From: Nocardiopsis eucommiae | GTDB taxonomy: Bacteria > Actinomycetota > Actinomycetes > Streptosporangiales > Streptosporangiaceae | DNA length: 64,000 nt | Assembly: GCA_018388625.1 (NCBI GenBank) | Contig: CP074402.1 | Span: forward strand, 744,001 to 808,000 | Direction: 5' to 3' | Shown here: in pieces, positions 47,897 through 58,374 of the stretch | Position numbering within the stretch: the stretch's first letter is position 1 | Layout of the letters: each line of letters opens with the position of its first letter | Position numbers and translations under genes: made by a program | The notes under the pieces: model-generated | The model's database searches: none | What the model saw: only the letters and a program-made list of their open reading frames with translations | What the model was told of the DNA's origin: nothing

Positions 47897-49453
47897 TCAC
47901 CTCCGCAGTTCGAGGCGGTCGCGCAGCCGCCAGACCGTGCCGAGGTGCCCGAGGGCCCCCACCAGCACCGCCGCCGCCAGGACCGGCACTCCGCCGCCGG
48001 TCACCGCGTCCAGGAACAGCGGCAGGGCGCCGAACCACACCAGCGCGCTGCCCGTGGCGGCCAGCACCGGGCGGCTCACCGGGTGCAGGACCACCAGGGA
48101 CCGCAGCTGCCACAGGGGCAGGAGTTTGCGGACCAGCGCGGCGGCCACCAGGGCGACGGCCGCTCCCGCGGCCCCGTACGCGGGTACCAGGAGCACGCAC
48201 ACCGCCACGTTGGCCAGCAGTGACATCACGTTGTTGAGCAGGTTCAGCCCGGTGCGGCCGGTCATCGTCAGGACGAGGTCTCCCATGCCCAGCACCTGGG
48301 CGGTCAGCTGGCCCGCGCACACGATCACCAGTGCCAGGACCCCGGCCTCGTAGCCGTCCCCGAACAGCCGCATCACCTCGGGGGCGAACACCAGCGCGGT
48401 CAGGTACAGCGGCCAGTTCAGGCACACCAGCCAGGCCGTCCCCGCCTGGTACAGCGAACGCACGGCCGCGTGGTCGCGCGCGGCCAGGAGCTCGGCGAAG
48501 CGCGGCTGGGCCGCGTAGAGCACGGCCTGGGTGCCGAACTGGCCGACGACCATGATCCGTGTCGCGGCCGTGAAGACCGCCGCCCCGCTCAGCCCGTTCA
48601 GCAGCGCCACCATCACCACTCCGCCGCGCTGCACCCCCATCTGGGCGACCCCGCCCAGGGCGCGGGGCAGCGCGAACGACCAGAACACCGCCGGGGTGAC
48701 CCGCTCGTCGCGGTCCTCGGCGCCGACCGGTGACCGGTCGGCGCCCGTCGTTTCGGTCCCCGCCGGTTCGGCCGGTGTCCCTTCGGCGGGTGCCGGGTCG
48801 TCCGGACCGGCGCGGCGCACGATCCGCCCCAGCCAGAACCAGGCCAGCACCGCCGCCGGGAGGTACGGACCGGCCCAGGCCAGGGCCAGCAGCCCGGCCG
48901 AACCGGACAGCGCGATCATCCCCACCAGCCCCAGCTGGGCCAGCGGACGGCCCACCTTGTCCACCACGACCGTCACCGACATGTCGTGGTGGGCGCGGGT
49001 CGCCGCCAGCGCGGAGTCGGTGAGCACGGCGAAGGGCAGGAAGAGCGCCAGGGTCCGCAGGTAGGCGGCAGCCTCCTCCGAGCCCAGCGCCTCGGCCAGC
49101 GGTCCGGCGAAGACCATCAGTCCGGCCGCGACCAGGCAGGACGCCAGCACTGCGGGTCCCAGCGCCAGGCGCAGCAGCACCGGCACGCCCTCGGGGCGGC
49201 CGAACACCCGCATCCGGGCGATGAAGTACACCAGCCCGTCCGGGGCGCCCGCGTTGGCCACCGCCGCCATGATCAGGAACACCGAGGTGGCGGAGAACAG
49301 CAGTCCGGCCGTGTCCTGCGAGAAGGCCCGGGTGATCGCCACGATCAGCGCGAGGTTGAGCGCGGCGCTCACCACCGCCCCGGCCATGTTCACCACACCG
49401 CCGCGCAGGACCCGGCCCAGGCCGTTCCCGCGCCGTGTCCCCGTGGGGGTCAC
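47897..49453 (-). CDS. Wzx-type oligosaccharide flippase
   Basis: A polytopic membrane protein of the MOP superfamily, about 518 residues with 12-14 membrane segments and a hydrophilic loop near residues 230-255 (EGTPAEPAGTETTG). Landmarks are NMAGAVVSAALNLALIVAI, GLVYFIARM, PRALGGVAQMGVQRGGVVMVALL and RIMVVGQFGTQAVLYAAQPRFAELLA. It moves lipid-linked repeat units across the membrane. GTG at 49453 is chosen because it overlaps the restored stop of the upstream sulfotransferase (GTGA); GTG at 49462 is possible. Confidence 0.9.
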   Translation of the reverse strand: MTPTGTRRGNGLGRVLRGGVVNMAGAVVSAALNLALIVAITRAFSQDTAGLLFSATSVFLIMAAVANAGAPDGLVYFIARMRVFGRPEGVPVLLRLALGPAVLASCLVAAGLMVFAGPLAEALGSEEAAAYLRTLALFLPFAVLTDSALAATRAHHDMSVTVVVDKVGRPLAQLGLVGMIALSGSAGLLALAWAGPYLPAAVLAWFWLGRIVRRAGPDDPAPAEGTPAEPAGTETTGADRSPVGAEDRDERVTPAVFWSFALPRALGGVAQMGVQRGGVVMVALLNGLSGAAVFTAATRIMVVGQFGTQAVLYAAQPRFAELLAARDHAAVRSLYQAGTAWLVCLNWPLYLTALVFAPEVMRLFGDGYEAGVLALVIVCAGQLTAQVLGMGDLVLTMTGRTGLNLLNNVMSLLANVAVCVLLVPAYGAAGAAVALVAAALVRKLLPLWQLRSLVVLHPVSRPVLAATGSALVWFGALPLFLDAVTGGGVPVLAAAVLVGALGHLGTVWRLRDRLELRR

Positions 49454-50324
49454 GCGCACCACGAGGGGTGCGCCCCCACCAGGTGGCCAGCCGGGCGTCG
49501 CTGTCCGCGAAACGCGAGGTGAGCTCGGCGCGCAGGGTCTCGGGCATCACCGCGCGCTTGCGGGCGTTGTGCCGCCCCAGGGAGAGGTCCGGCCCCGGTG
49601 GAAGGCCGAGGAAGTCCAGGATCCCGGCCAGCGCGCGGGGACCGCCGTCGAACAGGTCCGCGTAGTCCACCACGTGCATGCGCTCACGACCCACCGCCGC
49701 CTCCATCCGCTCCAGCTGGTCCGCGTAGCGGCCCCGCGCCACGTACCCGTGGTGCTGGTGCGAGTGGGAGTGGTGGCCAGGGTCCTCCACCAGCCGTTCC
49801 TCGGTCCCGGCCAACCGCCGCTCCTCCAGTTCGAGGGCGCGCGCGAACGGCTCGGTCTCGAACCCCCGCGCGGTCTCGTGGGCGTGCGCCGAGTAGGCCC
49901 GCTCGACGGGGTCGCGCAGGATCACCACGATCCGCGCCTCCGGCAGCTCCTTGGCGATCCGCTCGGCGGAGAGCGGGTGGAACAGGTAGTAGGGGCTGGA
50001 CTCGAACACCCGGACCCGGGGCCGCCCCCACCGGGGACGCAGGGACGCGCGCAGCGGGAAGTGCGAGCGGTACCAGTCCGGTCCGCGGTGGTGGCCGGTG
50101 TCGAAGTAGTGCACGCCCTTGCGCAGGACCGGCCCGGTCGCCCCCGGATGCTGGGACAGGGCCTTGAAGAGCGAGGTGGTGCCCGAACGCTGGGCTCCGC
50201 AGATGAGGAAGTCGGGCACGGCCCGGGCGGCGCTGGTGACACCGCCCAGGCCGTCCGCGAGCGGCAGCAGGGCGCGCCGTGCCGGGACGGCCAGGCGGTT
50301 CAGGGGCGAGGTGGCCCGGGGCAT
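49450..50324 (-). CDS. PAPS-dependent sulfotransferase (frame broken near its end)
   Basis: About 291 residues. The 5'-phosphosulfate loop FLICGAQRSGTTSLFKAL, VHYFDTGHHRGPDWYRSHF (substrate side) and the 3'-phosphate site VILRDPVERAYSAHAHE identify a heparan/NodH-like sulfotransferase. ATG at 50324. As given, the frame runs on past WWGR; one added base in the CCCCC run 49473-49477 gives an end at 49450 overlapping the flippase GTG. It is the second sulfotransferase of the locus, so at least two positions of the polymer could be sulfated. Confidence 0.9.
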
Positions 50325-50444
50325 GGGCGAGCTCCTTGTGTGCGTGGCCCCCGTCCGGGGACGGGGGCCGGGCTGATGTCGGCCAGCCGCGGAGCGGCGC
50401 GGCTGCTACTGCGTGGCGTGCGCCGGGGCGGTCCGGCACGGCCG

Positions 50445-51668
50445 TCAGACGGGGCGGACGGCCTCGTGGGCCGCCCTCTCCTGGAGCCCGTCCAACGCGG
50501 GCAGCAGCCAGTCGTCGACGGCGGCCATGCCGCTGCCGGACTCCGCCTGGCGGTCGTGCAGGTAACGCGTGGCGAGGTCGATCAGGTACAGGGCCATCAC
50601 CGTGGACACGGTGTGGTCCCGCAGTCCGAACCCCGCCAGCATCGGATCGCGGAGCAGCCGGGTACCGCTGTCCAGCCACCGGTGGACACCCGGGTGCACC
50701 CCGGCCTGCACGCACTCGTTGAGGTCGAAGTGCAGGGCGTCGAACCCCGCTGGTGCGTCCATGGTGAGGCGCTCCCAGTCCCAAACGAAGGCACGACGCG
50801 CCGTGCTCGCGATGTTCCACCTGGTCAGGTCGCCGTGCCAGGCCCCGAAGGGCAGGGACACGTCGGGCAGCCGGTGCAGCGCGGTACGCAGGGGCGTGGC
50901 CTCGGGACGCGCGCCGAGCCGGGCGATCCGCTCGTCCAGGGACCTCCGGTAGGGGCTCTCCGAGAGTCTGCGCTCGCGCACCTCGGAGATCCCCACGATC
51001 TGGGTGACACAGCGCAGCAGCTGGTGCCGGGTGGGCCGGTCCGTCTGGTGGCCGACCGGCAGCGCCTCCTGCACCAGCATCGGGTGGCCGTTCCACTCGC
51101 CGTCGTAGAGCGGGCGGGGCACGGTCACGTCCCGCAGCCGGGCCCGCGACAGGCGGTGCAGGGCCCGCGTCTCGGCGCGCACCAAGCGGGCGGTGAGGTC
51201 GTTGACGCCCACCTTGGCGTAGCCGATGGTGCGCCCGCCCGGGGTGAGCAGGAGCAGGACCGGTTTGCGGTTGGCACGCGGCGGGCCCACGTGGATCGCG
51301 ATGGCCAGCTCGCGGTCCAGGGCGGTGGTGAGCGCGTGCTCGATCCCCGGCCCCGCGCCGACGAAGAGCCGGTCGCGCAGGAGCAGCGGAGCCACCCCGG
51401 TGGCGAAGGCGCTGGTCAGCATCAGGGTCCGCAGCCGCTCGCGCAGGGAGTGCCCCTGGGCGAAGGAGGTGATCCCCCGCGTGGCCGCCGAGCGGTTGTG
51501 CGCGGGCAGGATCACCCGGGGGTTGTGGGCGTTGGGCACCGGTAGGTACTGGTTGCCCCGGTTGCGGTACGCCATGCGCCGCACCGCCCCGTCACCCGTG
51601 CCGAGCAGGCCCCCGCAGGGCCACAACACCGCCGCGAGGTCGGTCAGATAGGTGGTCTCGCTGTTCAC
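50445..51668 (-). CDS. phosphotransferase-fold (choline/aminoglycoside kinase-like) protein
   Basis: A 407-residue protein. The C-terminal half has the kinase-like catalytic Brenner motif FGAWHGDLTRWNIA and the metal-binding VWDWERL, as in APH/choline-kinase folds. The N-terminal half (first about 150 residues) is not recognised and includes an ATP-lobe-like strand TIGYAKVG. GTG at 51668 overlaps the stop of the polymerase gene, so it is part of the same operon. It may phosphorylate or decorate a sugar or lipid; position suggests a role in glycan modification but the substrate is unknown. Confidence 0.75.
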   Translation of the reverse strand: MNSETTYLTDLAAVLWPCGGLLGTGDGAVRRMAYRNRGNQYLPVPNAHNPRVILPAHNRSAATRGITSFAQGHSLRERLRTLMLTSAFATGVAPLLLRDRLFVGAGPGIEHALTTALDRELAIAIHVGPPRANRKPVLLLLTPGGRTIGYAKVGVNDLTARLVRAETRALHRLSRARLRDVTVPRPLYDGEWNGHPMLVQEALPVGHQTDRPTRHQLLRCVTQIVGISEVRERRLSESPYRRSLDERIARLGARPEATPLRTALHRLPDVSLPFGAWHGDLTRWNIASTARRAFVWDWERLTMDAPAGFDALHFDLNECVQAGVHPGVHRWLDSGTRLLRDPMLAGFGLRDHTVSTVMALYLIDLATRYLHDRQAESGSGMAAVDDWLLPALDGLQERAAHEAVRPV

Positions 51669-53075
51669 CAGGCACCCCCGCCGGTGTGCGCGGTCCCGCG
51701 TCGCCGGAGCACCGGTTCCTCGCCGCGCCAGAGCAGGGCGACGGCGATCATGGTGACGGCGAGGGGGACATCAGCGCGACGTAGAAGAACATGTACCAGA
51801 ACAGAAGCAGGACGGTCAGCAGTGCTCCCTGACCGACCGGAGTGGACGCGGCGCGGTAGCGCCAGGCCACCCAGGCGAAGAACCCGAAGAGCAGGACGGT
51901 GCCCACCCAGCCGCTGGAGATCAGGGTGATCCACAGCTGCCCGGCGTTGCCGATCACGTGCTGCCCGCAGCCGGGGCAGTCGGCCGTGGGGCCGATCGCG
52001 ATGGAGTCGGAGCTGCCCAGCGCCTCCCGGGTGGTGCCCCAGCCGTTGACCGGGGACAGATGGGCGGCCTCGACGGACGCGGCGTTGGTGGCCGCCCGCC
52101 CGTTGTCGCTGTGCGGGTTGTCCGCCCGGGCGCGGACCACGTCCGCGAGCGGCGACAGGGCCAGGGCGATCAGCACCGCGACCACGGCCACCGCCCCGGC
52201 GCCGACCAGGACGACGCGGCCCCGGCGCACCGCCTGCACCGCGCCGAACGCCAGGGAGAGCGCCAGCCCGGCCCACAGAGCGCGGTTGAGGGAGTGCACG
52301 ACCGGGGCCACGGACACGGCGACCAGGGCCAGGGCGCCCAGCCGGGTCCACCCGGACCCCTGGACGAACCAGCCGACCACGACCCACACCAGCAGCAGGG
52401 ACAGCATGTAGCCCCACACGTTGGTGTACTCCCACGGCGCCTTCGGGCGGGCCGACTCGACCCCGCCGAACACGTCCATGACCTGGGCGGACGCCGGATG
52501 GATCAGCGTCTGCATGTAGGGGTCCTTCGCCAGTGACCCCGGGACCAGGTACTCCAGCGGAGCCGTGAACTCGAAGCGGGGCGCGAGCATGCCGAGGTAG
52601 CCCCCGGCGACCGTCACCACGCACAGCACCGCCAGCGCCCACACCACGACGCGGACCGGGAGCTCACGCTCGGTCAGGTTGCCCACGTAGAGGAGCAGCA
52701 CCGTGAGCACGAGGTAGTTGATCACCCGGAGCAGGGCGCCCGGGTAGCCGCCGCTCTCCGGAACCGTCCCGGGCATCTCCAACGGGACCAGGGCCAGGCC
52801 CAGGACCGTCCACACCAGGAAGAGCCCCCACAGCCAGAAGCCGGGCGGGACCCGCAGCCCGACCGTCCGGTGTCGGCGGACCAGTTCGGCCAGCATGGGG
52901 ACGGCGAAGAGCCAGTAGGCGAACTGGCCCATTCCCAGCGCCCACCACAGCGGGTACCCGGCCAGCAGCCACACCAGCGGGTTCCCGGTGACCGGGGCGC
53001 CCCGCGTCGCGGAGCGACCTCCCAGGCCGAACCGTGCACGTCTCGGCCGCCGACGGCGGCGCCCCGGCCGGTCAA
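51665..53075 (-). CDS. O-antigen ligase/Wzy-like polymerase (two frameshifts)
   Basis: A membrane protein of about 470 residues with ten or more hydrophobic segments. A large outer loop carries NRALWAGLALSLAFG and SVEAAHLSPVNGWGTTREALGSS; the WaaL/Wzy core also includes PWEYTNVWGYMLSLLLVW. TTG at 53075 overlaps the stop of the Wzz-kinase gene. One break is near 52994-53003 (GGGG/CCCC runs), the other in the GGGGG run 51763-51767, which restores LAVTMIAVALLWRG and the stop at 51665. It polymerises or ligates the flipped repeat units. Confidence 0.8.
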
Positions 53076-55230
53076 CGCCGTGACCGCGCTGCCGCGGGCC
53101 TGTGCTTGGTCGACTTCTTCTTCGCGGACGCGGTGGCCTTGCCCTTGGCGGGTCCGCCGTTCGACCCCGCCGGAACCTCGGCCCCGGTCTGGTCGGCCTC
53201 GGCGGTCTCGACGGCCTCAGCAGGCTCGGAGGTCTCCGTGCCCTCGTCCGCCCCATCGGCCCCGGAGGCCACGGCAGCCTCGGGGGCTTCCGAGCCCCGG
53301 TCGCCCTGGTGTTCCCGGCGGCAGCAGCAGTACCGGTGTCCTCGGAAGTCCCGGCAGACTCAGCAATCCCGGCAGCCGCGACGGTCCCGGTGCCCCCGGC
53401 TGTCTCCTTGCCCTCAGCGGCAGCAGTACCACCGCCACCCGTCGCGGCGGAGTCAGCGGCCTTGGCGGTCGCGGCGGCCTTGCCGACCCCGGCGCCCACC
53501 TCAGCGGTCTCGACAGTTTCAGTGGCCCCGGTGGACGTGATGGTCGCGGTGTCCCCGGCGGCCCCGACAGTCTCAGCGGAACTGGTGGACTCCGTGCCCT
53601 CGGCAGCCTCGTTGGCCCCGGTGGTCGCGGCAGCCCCGGTGGTCGCGGCGTCGTCGGACCCCTGCGGCGTCGCCGCGGGCCCCGGCTCCGGCTGGCGGGG
53701 CACGGTGACGACGCCCGGGACGGTCACCCCGAACCGCGCACCGGCGGCGACCAGGGCGGTCAGGTCGGCACGGCGGGTCCGGCCCAGCTCGACCACGGGA
53801 AGCAGGAGGTCGGCGGACCCGGCCAGGGCGTGGGCGTCGGCGCTCTCCACCACGGAGGCGGTCACGACCACCACGAACGCGGCGCGCGGACGCAGCAGCT
53901 CCACCAGTTCGGCGGCGCCGCCCTGGATCGGGGCGACGGTCCCGGGGCGTCCGTGGCGGAGCACGCTCAGACGCGGCACGGCGGTGGGGCGGGCCTCCAG
54001 GTCGGCGGGGTCCTCCCCGTCCACCAGGACCTCGGTGAGTCCGGGCCCCGGTGGCAGGTCGAGGAGCACCTCGGCGGCGTCGGTGCGTGGGTCGGCGCAG
54101 ACCAGCAGCGTCGGGGAACCGGTCCGGGCCAGGGCGGCGGCCAGGTTCACGGCGGCGGCGGTGCCCGCGCGTCCCGGGGTGGTCCCGGCGACCACGAGCA
54201 CGTGCCCAGGGACCGGCCCGTCGTCGGCGTCGTCACCGGTGTCGGTTACGGGGAGGCCCCGGAAAGACGGGCGCGGGCCAGGTGCGCGAACTCGTTGGCG
54301 TGCTGGCCGCCGGGGTCAGTGTCGGTGAGCAGCCCCGGGGCGGGGGCGGAGCGGTCGGCCGTCCGCGCGGTGGACAGGTCCAGCAGGACGGGGACGGTGC
54401 CCACGCGGGCGGTGTCCTCGGCGTCGTGCACGCGCGGGTCCAGGCGGTCGCGGACCACGGCCGCCAGCAACCCGGAGAGCAGACCGAGGGCGACCCCGGC
54501 GACCAGCCACAGCGCGGGCACGGGGAGGAGGGGGACTCGGGCAGTTCGGCGGGGGTGATCACCTGGCCGGGGGAGAAGGTCTCCAGCAGGGCGCTGAGCG
54601 GGCTGATGCCGTTGCCGAGGTCGCTGATCTCCTGGCGCAGCCCGTCCGCCTGGGCGTCGGCGCTCGCCTGCGCGGGGCCCGATCCGCCTGAGTCGAGCTC
54701 GGACAGCCGCTCGTACAGGGCGTCCTGCTCGTCGCGCAGGGCGTCCAGCCGTCCGTCGATCAGGGCGCGGGTCCGCTCCGCCCGGTGCTCCAGGTAGGCG
54801 GTGGCGAGGGCGTCGGCGCCGTCCCGGGCCGCCTCCGGGGAGCGGGCGGAGTAGTGGAGTTCGAGGATGTTGCTGTTGGAGGGGACGGTGACCTCGATCC
54901 GCTCCCGCAGGTCGGCGGGGAGGGGTCACCGGGAAGCGCCGCCGCCATTCCACGGGTGACCTGGTCGGAGACGACCACCTGGGCCTCGCTGTCGAGGTTG
55001 ACGTCCCCGGTCAGGCGGCCGGACCGCTCGCCGGTGAACTCGGCCATCTCGGTCGGCTGGACCTGCACGGCCGCCACGGAGGTGTAGGTCGACGGAACCG
55101 CGAACAGACCGGCGGTGGCGAGGACCAGCCCGCCGAGCACCCCGGCGCCCACCAGGCGCCAGCGGCGCCTCAGCAGCGCGGTGTACTCCTTCAGTTCCGG
55201 TCCGGACGGGCCTGGGACGTCGGTGTCCAT
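53072..55230 (-). CDS. Wzz-type chain-length protein fused to a degenerate BY-kinase domain (four frameshifts)
   Basis: About 720 residues when one base is restored at each of four G/C runs (54922-54925, 54530-54534, 54250-54260, 53295-53298). The N-terminal Wzz domain begins ELKEYTALLRRRWRLVGAGV with the first membrane segment; a coiled-coil periplasmic part (TRALIDGRLDALRDEQDALYERL) and a second segment (ALWLVAGVALGLLSGLLAAVV) follow. The cytoplasmic domain has VLVVAGTTPGRAGTAAAVNLAAALA, a BY-kinase Walker A in which the Lys is missing, and LLVCADPRTD for the A' motif. A long Ala/Thr/Gly-rich tail ends in KKKSTKH. ATG 55230 follows GAGAGGA. It likely controls chain length, probably without kinase activity. 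Confidence 0.75.
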
Positions 55231-55408
55231 CGGGTCCTCTCCACACAGACATGGCAGCACTTTTAGTGAACGATTGCATACTAAGTGTAATCCCTTTGGC
55301 TGCGGCTGGTGGTTTGGGAAACCACGCATTTCCCATGTGGTGATGTCCGCAAACCGGCTATGACGTGGGACGATCCACCCAGAGTCGGGCGAAGGCACCC
55401 GAAACGAC

Positions 55409-55444
55409 GGAGGGGGCGGTGGGGTCTCCCCCACCGCCCCCTCC
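55409..55444. terminator. intrinsic terminator after the DUF4190 gene
   Basis: A 16-bp perfect stem, GGAGGGGGCGGTGGGG and complement, with a 4-base loop. It lies 21 bases past the stop of the minus-strand gene and upstream of the polysaccharide operon promoter. Confidence 0.7.
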
Positions 55445-55464
55445 ATGGAGCGCCGTCGTTTCGG

Positions 55465-55857
55465 CTAGCCGCCGAGGATCACCGGGGGCAGCCCGGTGTT
55501 CGATTCCCACGCCTCGTCGCAGTCCTTCTGGGTGGACACCGTGTGGGATCTGGCCGAGCAGGCGCGGTACTCCGCGGCCTGGTCCTGGTAGACGAACAGG
55601 ACCGAGAGCATGGCCGAGGACACGACGATCCCGATCACGCCCAGGGCCACGCTCATCAGCGCGCCCGGAGCCTGCGACCCGTGCGAACGCGCGGCGCGTC
55701 GGGCACGGAACCCCTGCACCACACCGAACACGGACAGCACGACGCCGTAGGGCGGGAAGAGCAGACCCGCCAGACCCAGGAACAGCCCCCACAGGCCTCC
55801 TCGCTCGACCCTGGGCGGCTGGCCGTCGGCACGGGGCTCCGGGCTGTTGTCGGTCAC
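55465..55857 (-). CDS. DUF4190-like small membrane protein
   Basis: A 130-residue protein with a short polar N-terminus, two membrane helices (GLWGLFLGLAGLLFPPYGVVLSVFGVVQGF and ALMSVALGVIGIVVSSAMLSVLFV) and a short outer tail with two cysteines (YRACS, KDCDEAW). This double-helix layout matches DUF4190 proteins common in actinomycetes. Function unknown. GTG at 55857, preceded by GGAGTGAACCT. It is a single gene between purN and the polysaccharide operon. Confidence 0.75.
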   Translation of the reverse strand: MTDNSPEPRADGQPPRVERGGLWGLFLGLAGLLFPPYGVVLSVFGVVQGFRARRAARSHGSQAPGALMSVALGVIGIVVSSAMLSVLFVYQDQAAEYRACSARSHTVSTQKDCDEAWESNTGLPPVILGG

Positions 55858-56152
55858 AGGTTCACTCCTTTGGGGACGCCCCGCACCATGGGGCGCCGTG
55901 GTCCGCTCGCCCGAGCGGATCGCGTGGCGTTGGTGAGACGGGACCGCGCACCCCTCCGAGGCCTCCACCGGAGGCGGAGACGGCCCGGTCCGCGTGAGGT
56001 AGACGCTACCCGGCCCGATAGGGTGGGAACGCGGACGGGCCGACGAGGCCCAGGCCTGGCGTCCGTACCAGGCGTACGCGCATCCCGGATGCTGTGCCGT
56101 CCCCCGGCGCCCCCGGGAGTGGGGACCCGGTCCCCGCACCGTTCTTCTACAC

Positions 56153-56794
56153 ATGAGGGAGACGCACGCTTTGTCCGCGCGAGTGGTGGTTCTCATATCG
56201 GGGACGGGCAGCAACATGGCCGCCCTGACGGAAGCCGCGAAGGACCCCTCCTACGGGGCCGAGATCGTCGCAGTGGGAACGGACCGCGAGGGAACACGGG
56301 GCGTGGAGGTCGCTGACGCGGCCGGAATCCCCACCTTCGTCGTCCCCTTCCGCTCCTTCTCCGACAGGTCCGCCTGGGACGCGGCCATGTCCGACCGGAT
56401 CGCGGAGCACGAGCCCGACCTCGTGGTCTCCGCCGGGTTCATGCGCATCCTCGGGCCCGCCGTGATCGGCCGTCACCAGGCCGTCAACATCCACCCGGCC
56501 CTGCTGCCCTCCTTCCCCGGCGCGCACGCCGTGCGTGACGCGCTGGCCCACGGTGTCCGCGTCACCGGCACCACCATCCACTTCCTCGACGAGGGCGTCG
56601 ACTCCGGTCCGATCATCGACCAGGTCGCGGTGCCCGTCGAGGACGGCGACGACGAGTCCAGCCTCCACGAGCGGATCAAGGTCGTGGAGCGGCGGATGCT
56701 GGTCGACACGGTCGGCCGCCTCGCCCGCGAGGGCTGGACCATCGACGGCAGGCACGTGCGGTTCGGCCGCACCGACACGAAGGAGTCCCGGTGA
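56153..56794 (+). CDS. purN: phosphoribosylglycinamide formyltransferase
   Basis: Adds the first formyl group in purine synthesis, using 10-formyl-tetrahydrofolate. It has [27 protein letters not shown], the catalytic [17 protein letters not shown] (Asn-His) and [18 protein letters not shown] with the catalytic Asp. 213 residues from ATG 56153; a TTG at 56171 (LSARVVVL) preceded by GAGGGA is a realistic alternative start. The stop overlaps the GTG of purH, and folD follows, so the three folate/purine genes form an operon. Confidence 0.95.
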   Translation: MRETHALSARVVVLISGTGSNMAALTEAAKDPSYGAEIVAVGTDREGTRGVEVADAAGIPTFVVPFRSFSDRSAWDAAMSDRIAEHEPDLVVSAGFMRILGPAVIGRHQAVNIHPALLPSFPGAHAVRDALAHGVRVTGTTIHFLDEGVDSGPIIDQVAVPVEDGDDESSLHERIKVVERRMLVDTVGRLAREGWTIDGRHVRFGRTDTKESR

Positions 56795-58353
56795 CCCAGC
56801 AGGCCATCAGGCGTGCGTTGATCAGCGTCTACGACAAGACCGGCCTGGAGGAGCTCGGCCTCGGCCTGGCTGAGGCCGGAGTGGAGATCGTCTCCACCGG
56901 CTCCACCGCCGCCCGCCTCACCGAGGCCGGCGTCCCCGTCACCCCCGTCGAGGACGTCACGGGCTTCCCGGAGATCATGGAGGGCCGGGTCAAGACCCTG
57001 CACCCCTCCGTGCACGGCGGTCTCCTCGCCGACCAGAACAACCCCGACCACGTCGCGAAGATCCGCGAACTGGGCATCGCCCCCTTCGACCTGGTCGTGG
57101 TCAACCTCTACCCCTTCTCCGACACCGTCGCCTCCGGTGCCTCCGAGGCCGACTGCATCGAGAAGATCGACATCGGCGGACCCGCCATGGTGCGCGCCTC
57201 GGCCAAGAACCACGGCAGCGTGGCGATCGTGGTCGACCCCGCCAGCTACGGAGCGACCCTCGAAGCGGTCCGCGCGGGCGGCTACACCCTCGACGAGCGC
57301 AAGGGCCTGGCCGGGCTGGCCTTCCAGCACACCGCCGCCTACGACGCCGCCGTCGCCGACTGGTTCGCGGGCACCTACGCCCCCGACACTGAGGCCGAGA
57401 GCACCGGCTGGCCCGCCTTCCGCGCCTCCGTGCACACCCGCCAGGCGGCCCTGCGGTACGGGGAGAACCCGCACCAGAAGGCGGCCCTGTACACCGAGGC
57501 CACGCCCGGTGGCCTGGCCGGGGCCGAGCAGCTGCACGGCAAGGCGATGTCGTACAACAACTACGTCGACGCCGACGCCGCCCTGCGCGCCGCCCACGAC
57601 TTCGACGAGCCGTGCGTGGCGATCATCAAGCACGCCAACCCGTGCGGGATCGCCGTGGGCGCCGACAACGCCGAGGCGCACCGCAAGGCGCACGCCAGCG
57701 ACCCGGTCTCCGCGTTCGGCGGCGTGATCGCCACCAACCGCGAGGTCGGCGCCGCGTTGGCCGAGCAGATCTCCGAGGTCTTCACCGAGGTGGTCGTCGC
57801 CCCCGGCTTCACCCCCGAAGCCGTCGAGACGCTGTCCCGCAAGAAGAACATCCGCCTGCTGGTGGTCTCCCAACCCGACCGGGGTCCGCGTGTGGAGACC
57901 CGCCAGATCAGCGGCGGCCTGCTGGTCCAGGACACTGACGTCATCGACGCCGAGGGCGACGACCCGGCCGCGTGGACGCTGGCCACCGGGGCGCCCGCCG
58001 ACGCGGAGCTCCTCGCCGACCTCGTGTTCGCCTGGAAGGCGGTGCGCGCGGTCAAGTCCAACGCGATCCTGCTCGCCTCCGACGGCGCGACCGTGGGCGT
58101 CGGCATGGGTCAGGTGAACCGGGTCGACTCCGCCGGTCTCGCGGTCTCCCGCGCCGGGGAGCGCGTGCGGGGTTCCGTGGCCGCCAGCGACGCCTTCTTC
58201 CCGTTCGCGGACGGTCTGGAGATCCTCACCAAGGCCGGGGTCCGCGCCGTGGTCCAGCCCGGTGGGTCGGTCCGCGACGCCGAGGTGATCGCCGCCGCCG
58301 AGGCGGCCGGGGTCACCATGTACCTCACCGGCACCCGCCACTTCTTCCACTAA
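56791..58353 (+). CDS. purH: bifunctional AICAR transformylase / IMP cyclohydrolase
   Basis: Performs the last two steps of IMP synthesis. The N-terminal IMP cyclohydrolase has [38 protein letters not shown]. The C-terminal transformylase has [13 protein letters not shown], the catalytic [24 protein letters not shown] and TGTRHFFH at the end. 520 residues, full length. GTG at 56791 overlaps the purN stop (GTGA). folD follows 22 bases later, supplying 10-formyl-tetrahydrofolate for both enzymes. Confidence 0.97.
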   Translation: MTQQAIRRALISVYDKTGLEELGLGLAEAGVEIVSTGSTAARLTEAGVPVTPVEDVTGFPEIMEGRVKTLHPSVHGGLLADQNNPDHVAKIRELGIAPFDLVVVNLYPFSDTVASGASEADCIEKIDIGGPAMVRASAKNHGSVAIVVDPASYGATLEAVRAGGYTLDERKGLAGLAFQHTAAYDAAVADWFAGTYAPDTEAESTGWPAFRASVHTRQAALRYGENPHQKAALYTEATPGGLAGAEQLHGKAMSYNNYVDADAALRAAHDFDEPCVAIIKHANPCGIAVGADNAEAHRKAHASDPVSAFGGVIATNREVGAALAEQISEVFTEVVVAPGFTPEAVETLSRKKNIRLLVVSQPDRGPRVETRQISGGLLVQDTDVIDAEGDDPAAWTLATGAPADAELLADLVFAWKAVRAVKSNAILLASDGATVGVGMGQVNRVDSAGLAVSRAGERVRGSVAASDAFFPFADGLEILTKAGVRAVVQPGGSVRDAEVIAAAEAAGVTMYLTGTRHFFH

Positions 58354-58374
58354 CCAGTCAGCGAGGAGCTACGC

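Noticed and set aside
55309-55325. GTGGTTT-GGG-AAACCAC inverted repeat upstream of the Wzz gene
   Set aside because: Only 7-bp arms and a 3-base spacer, with no link to a known regulator; could be chance or a minor hairpin. The A/T-rich stretch 55262-55295 is a more likely promoter but has no clear hexamers.
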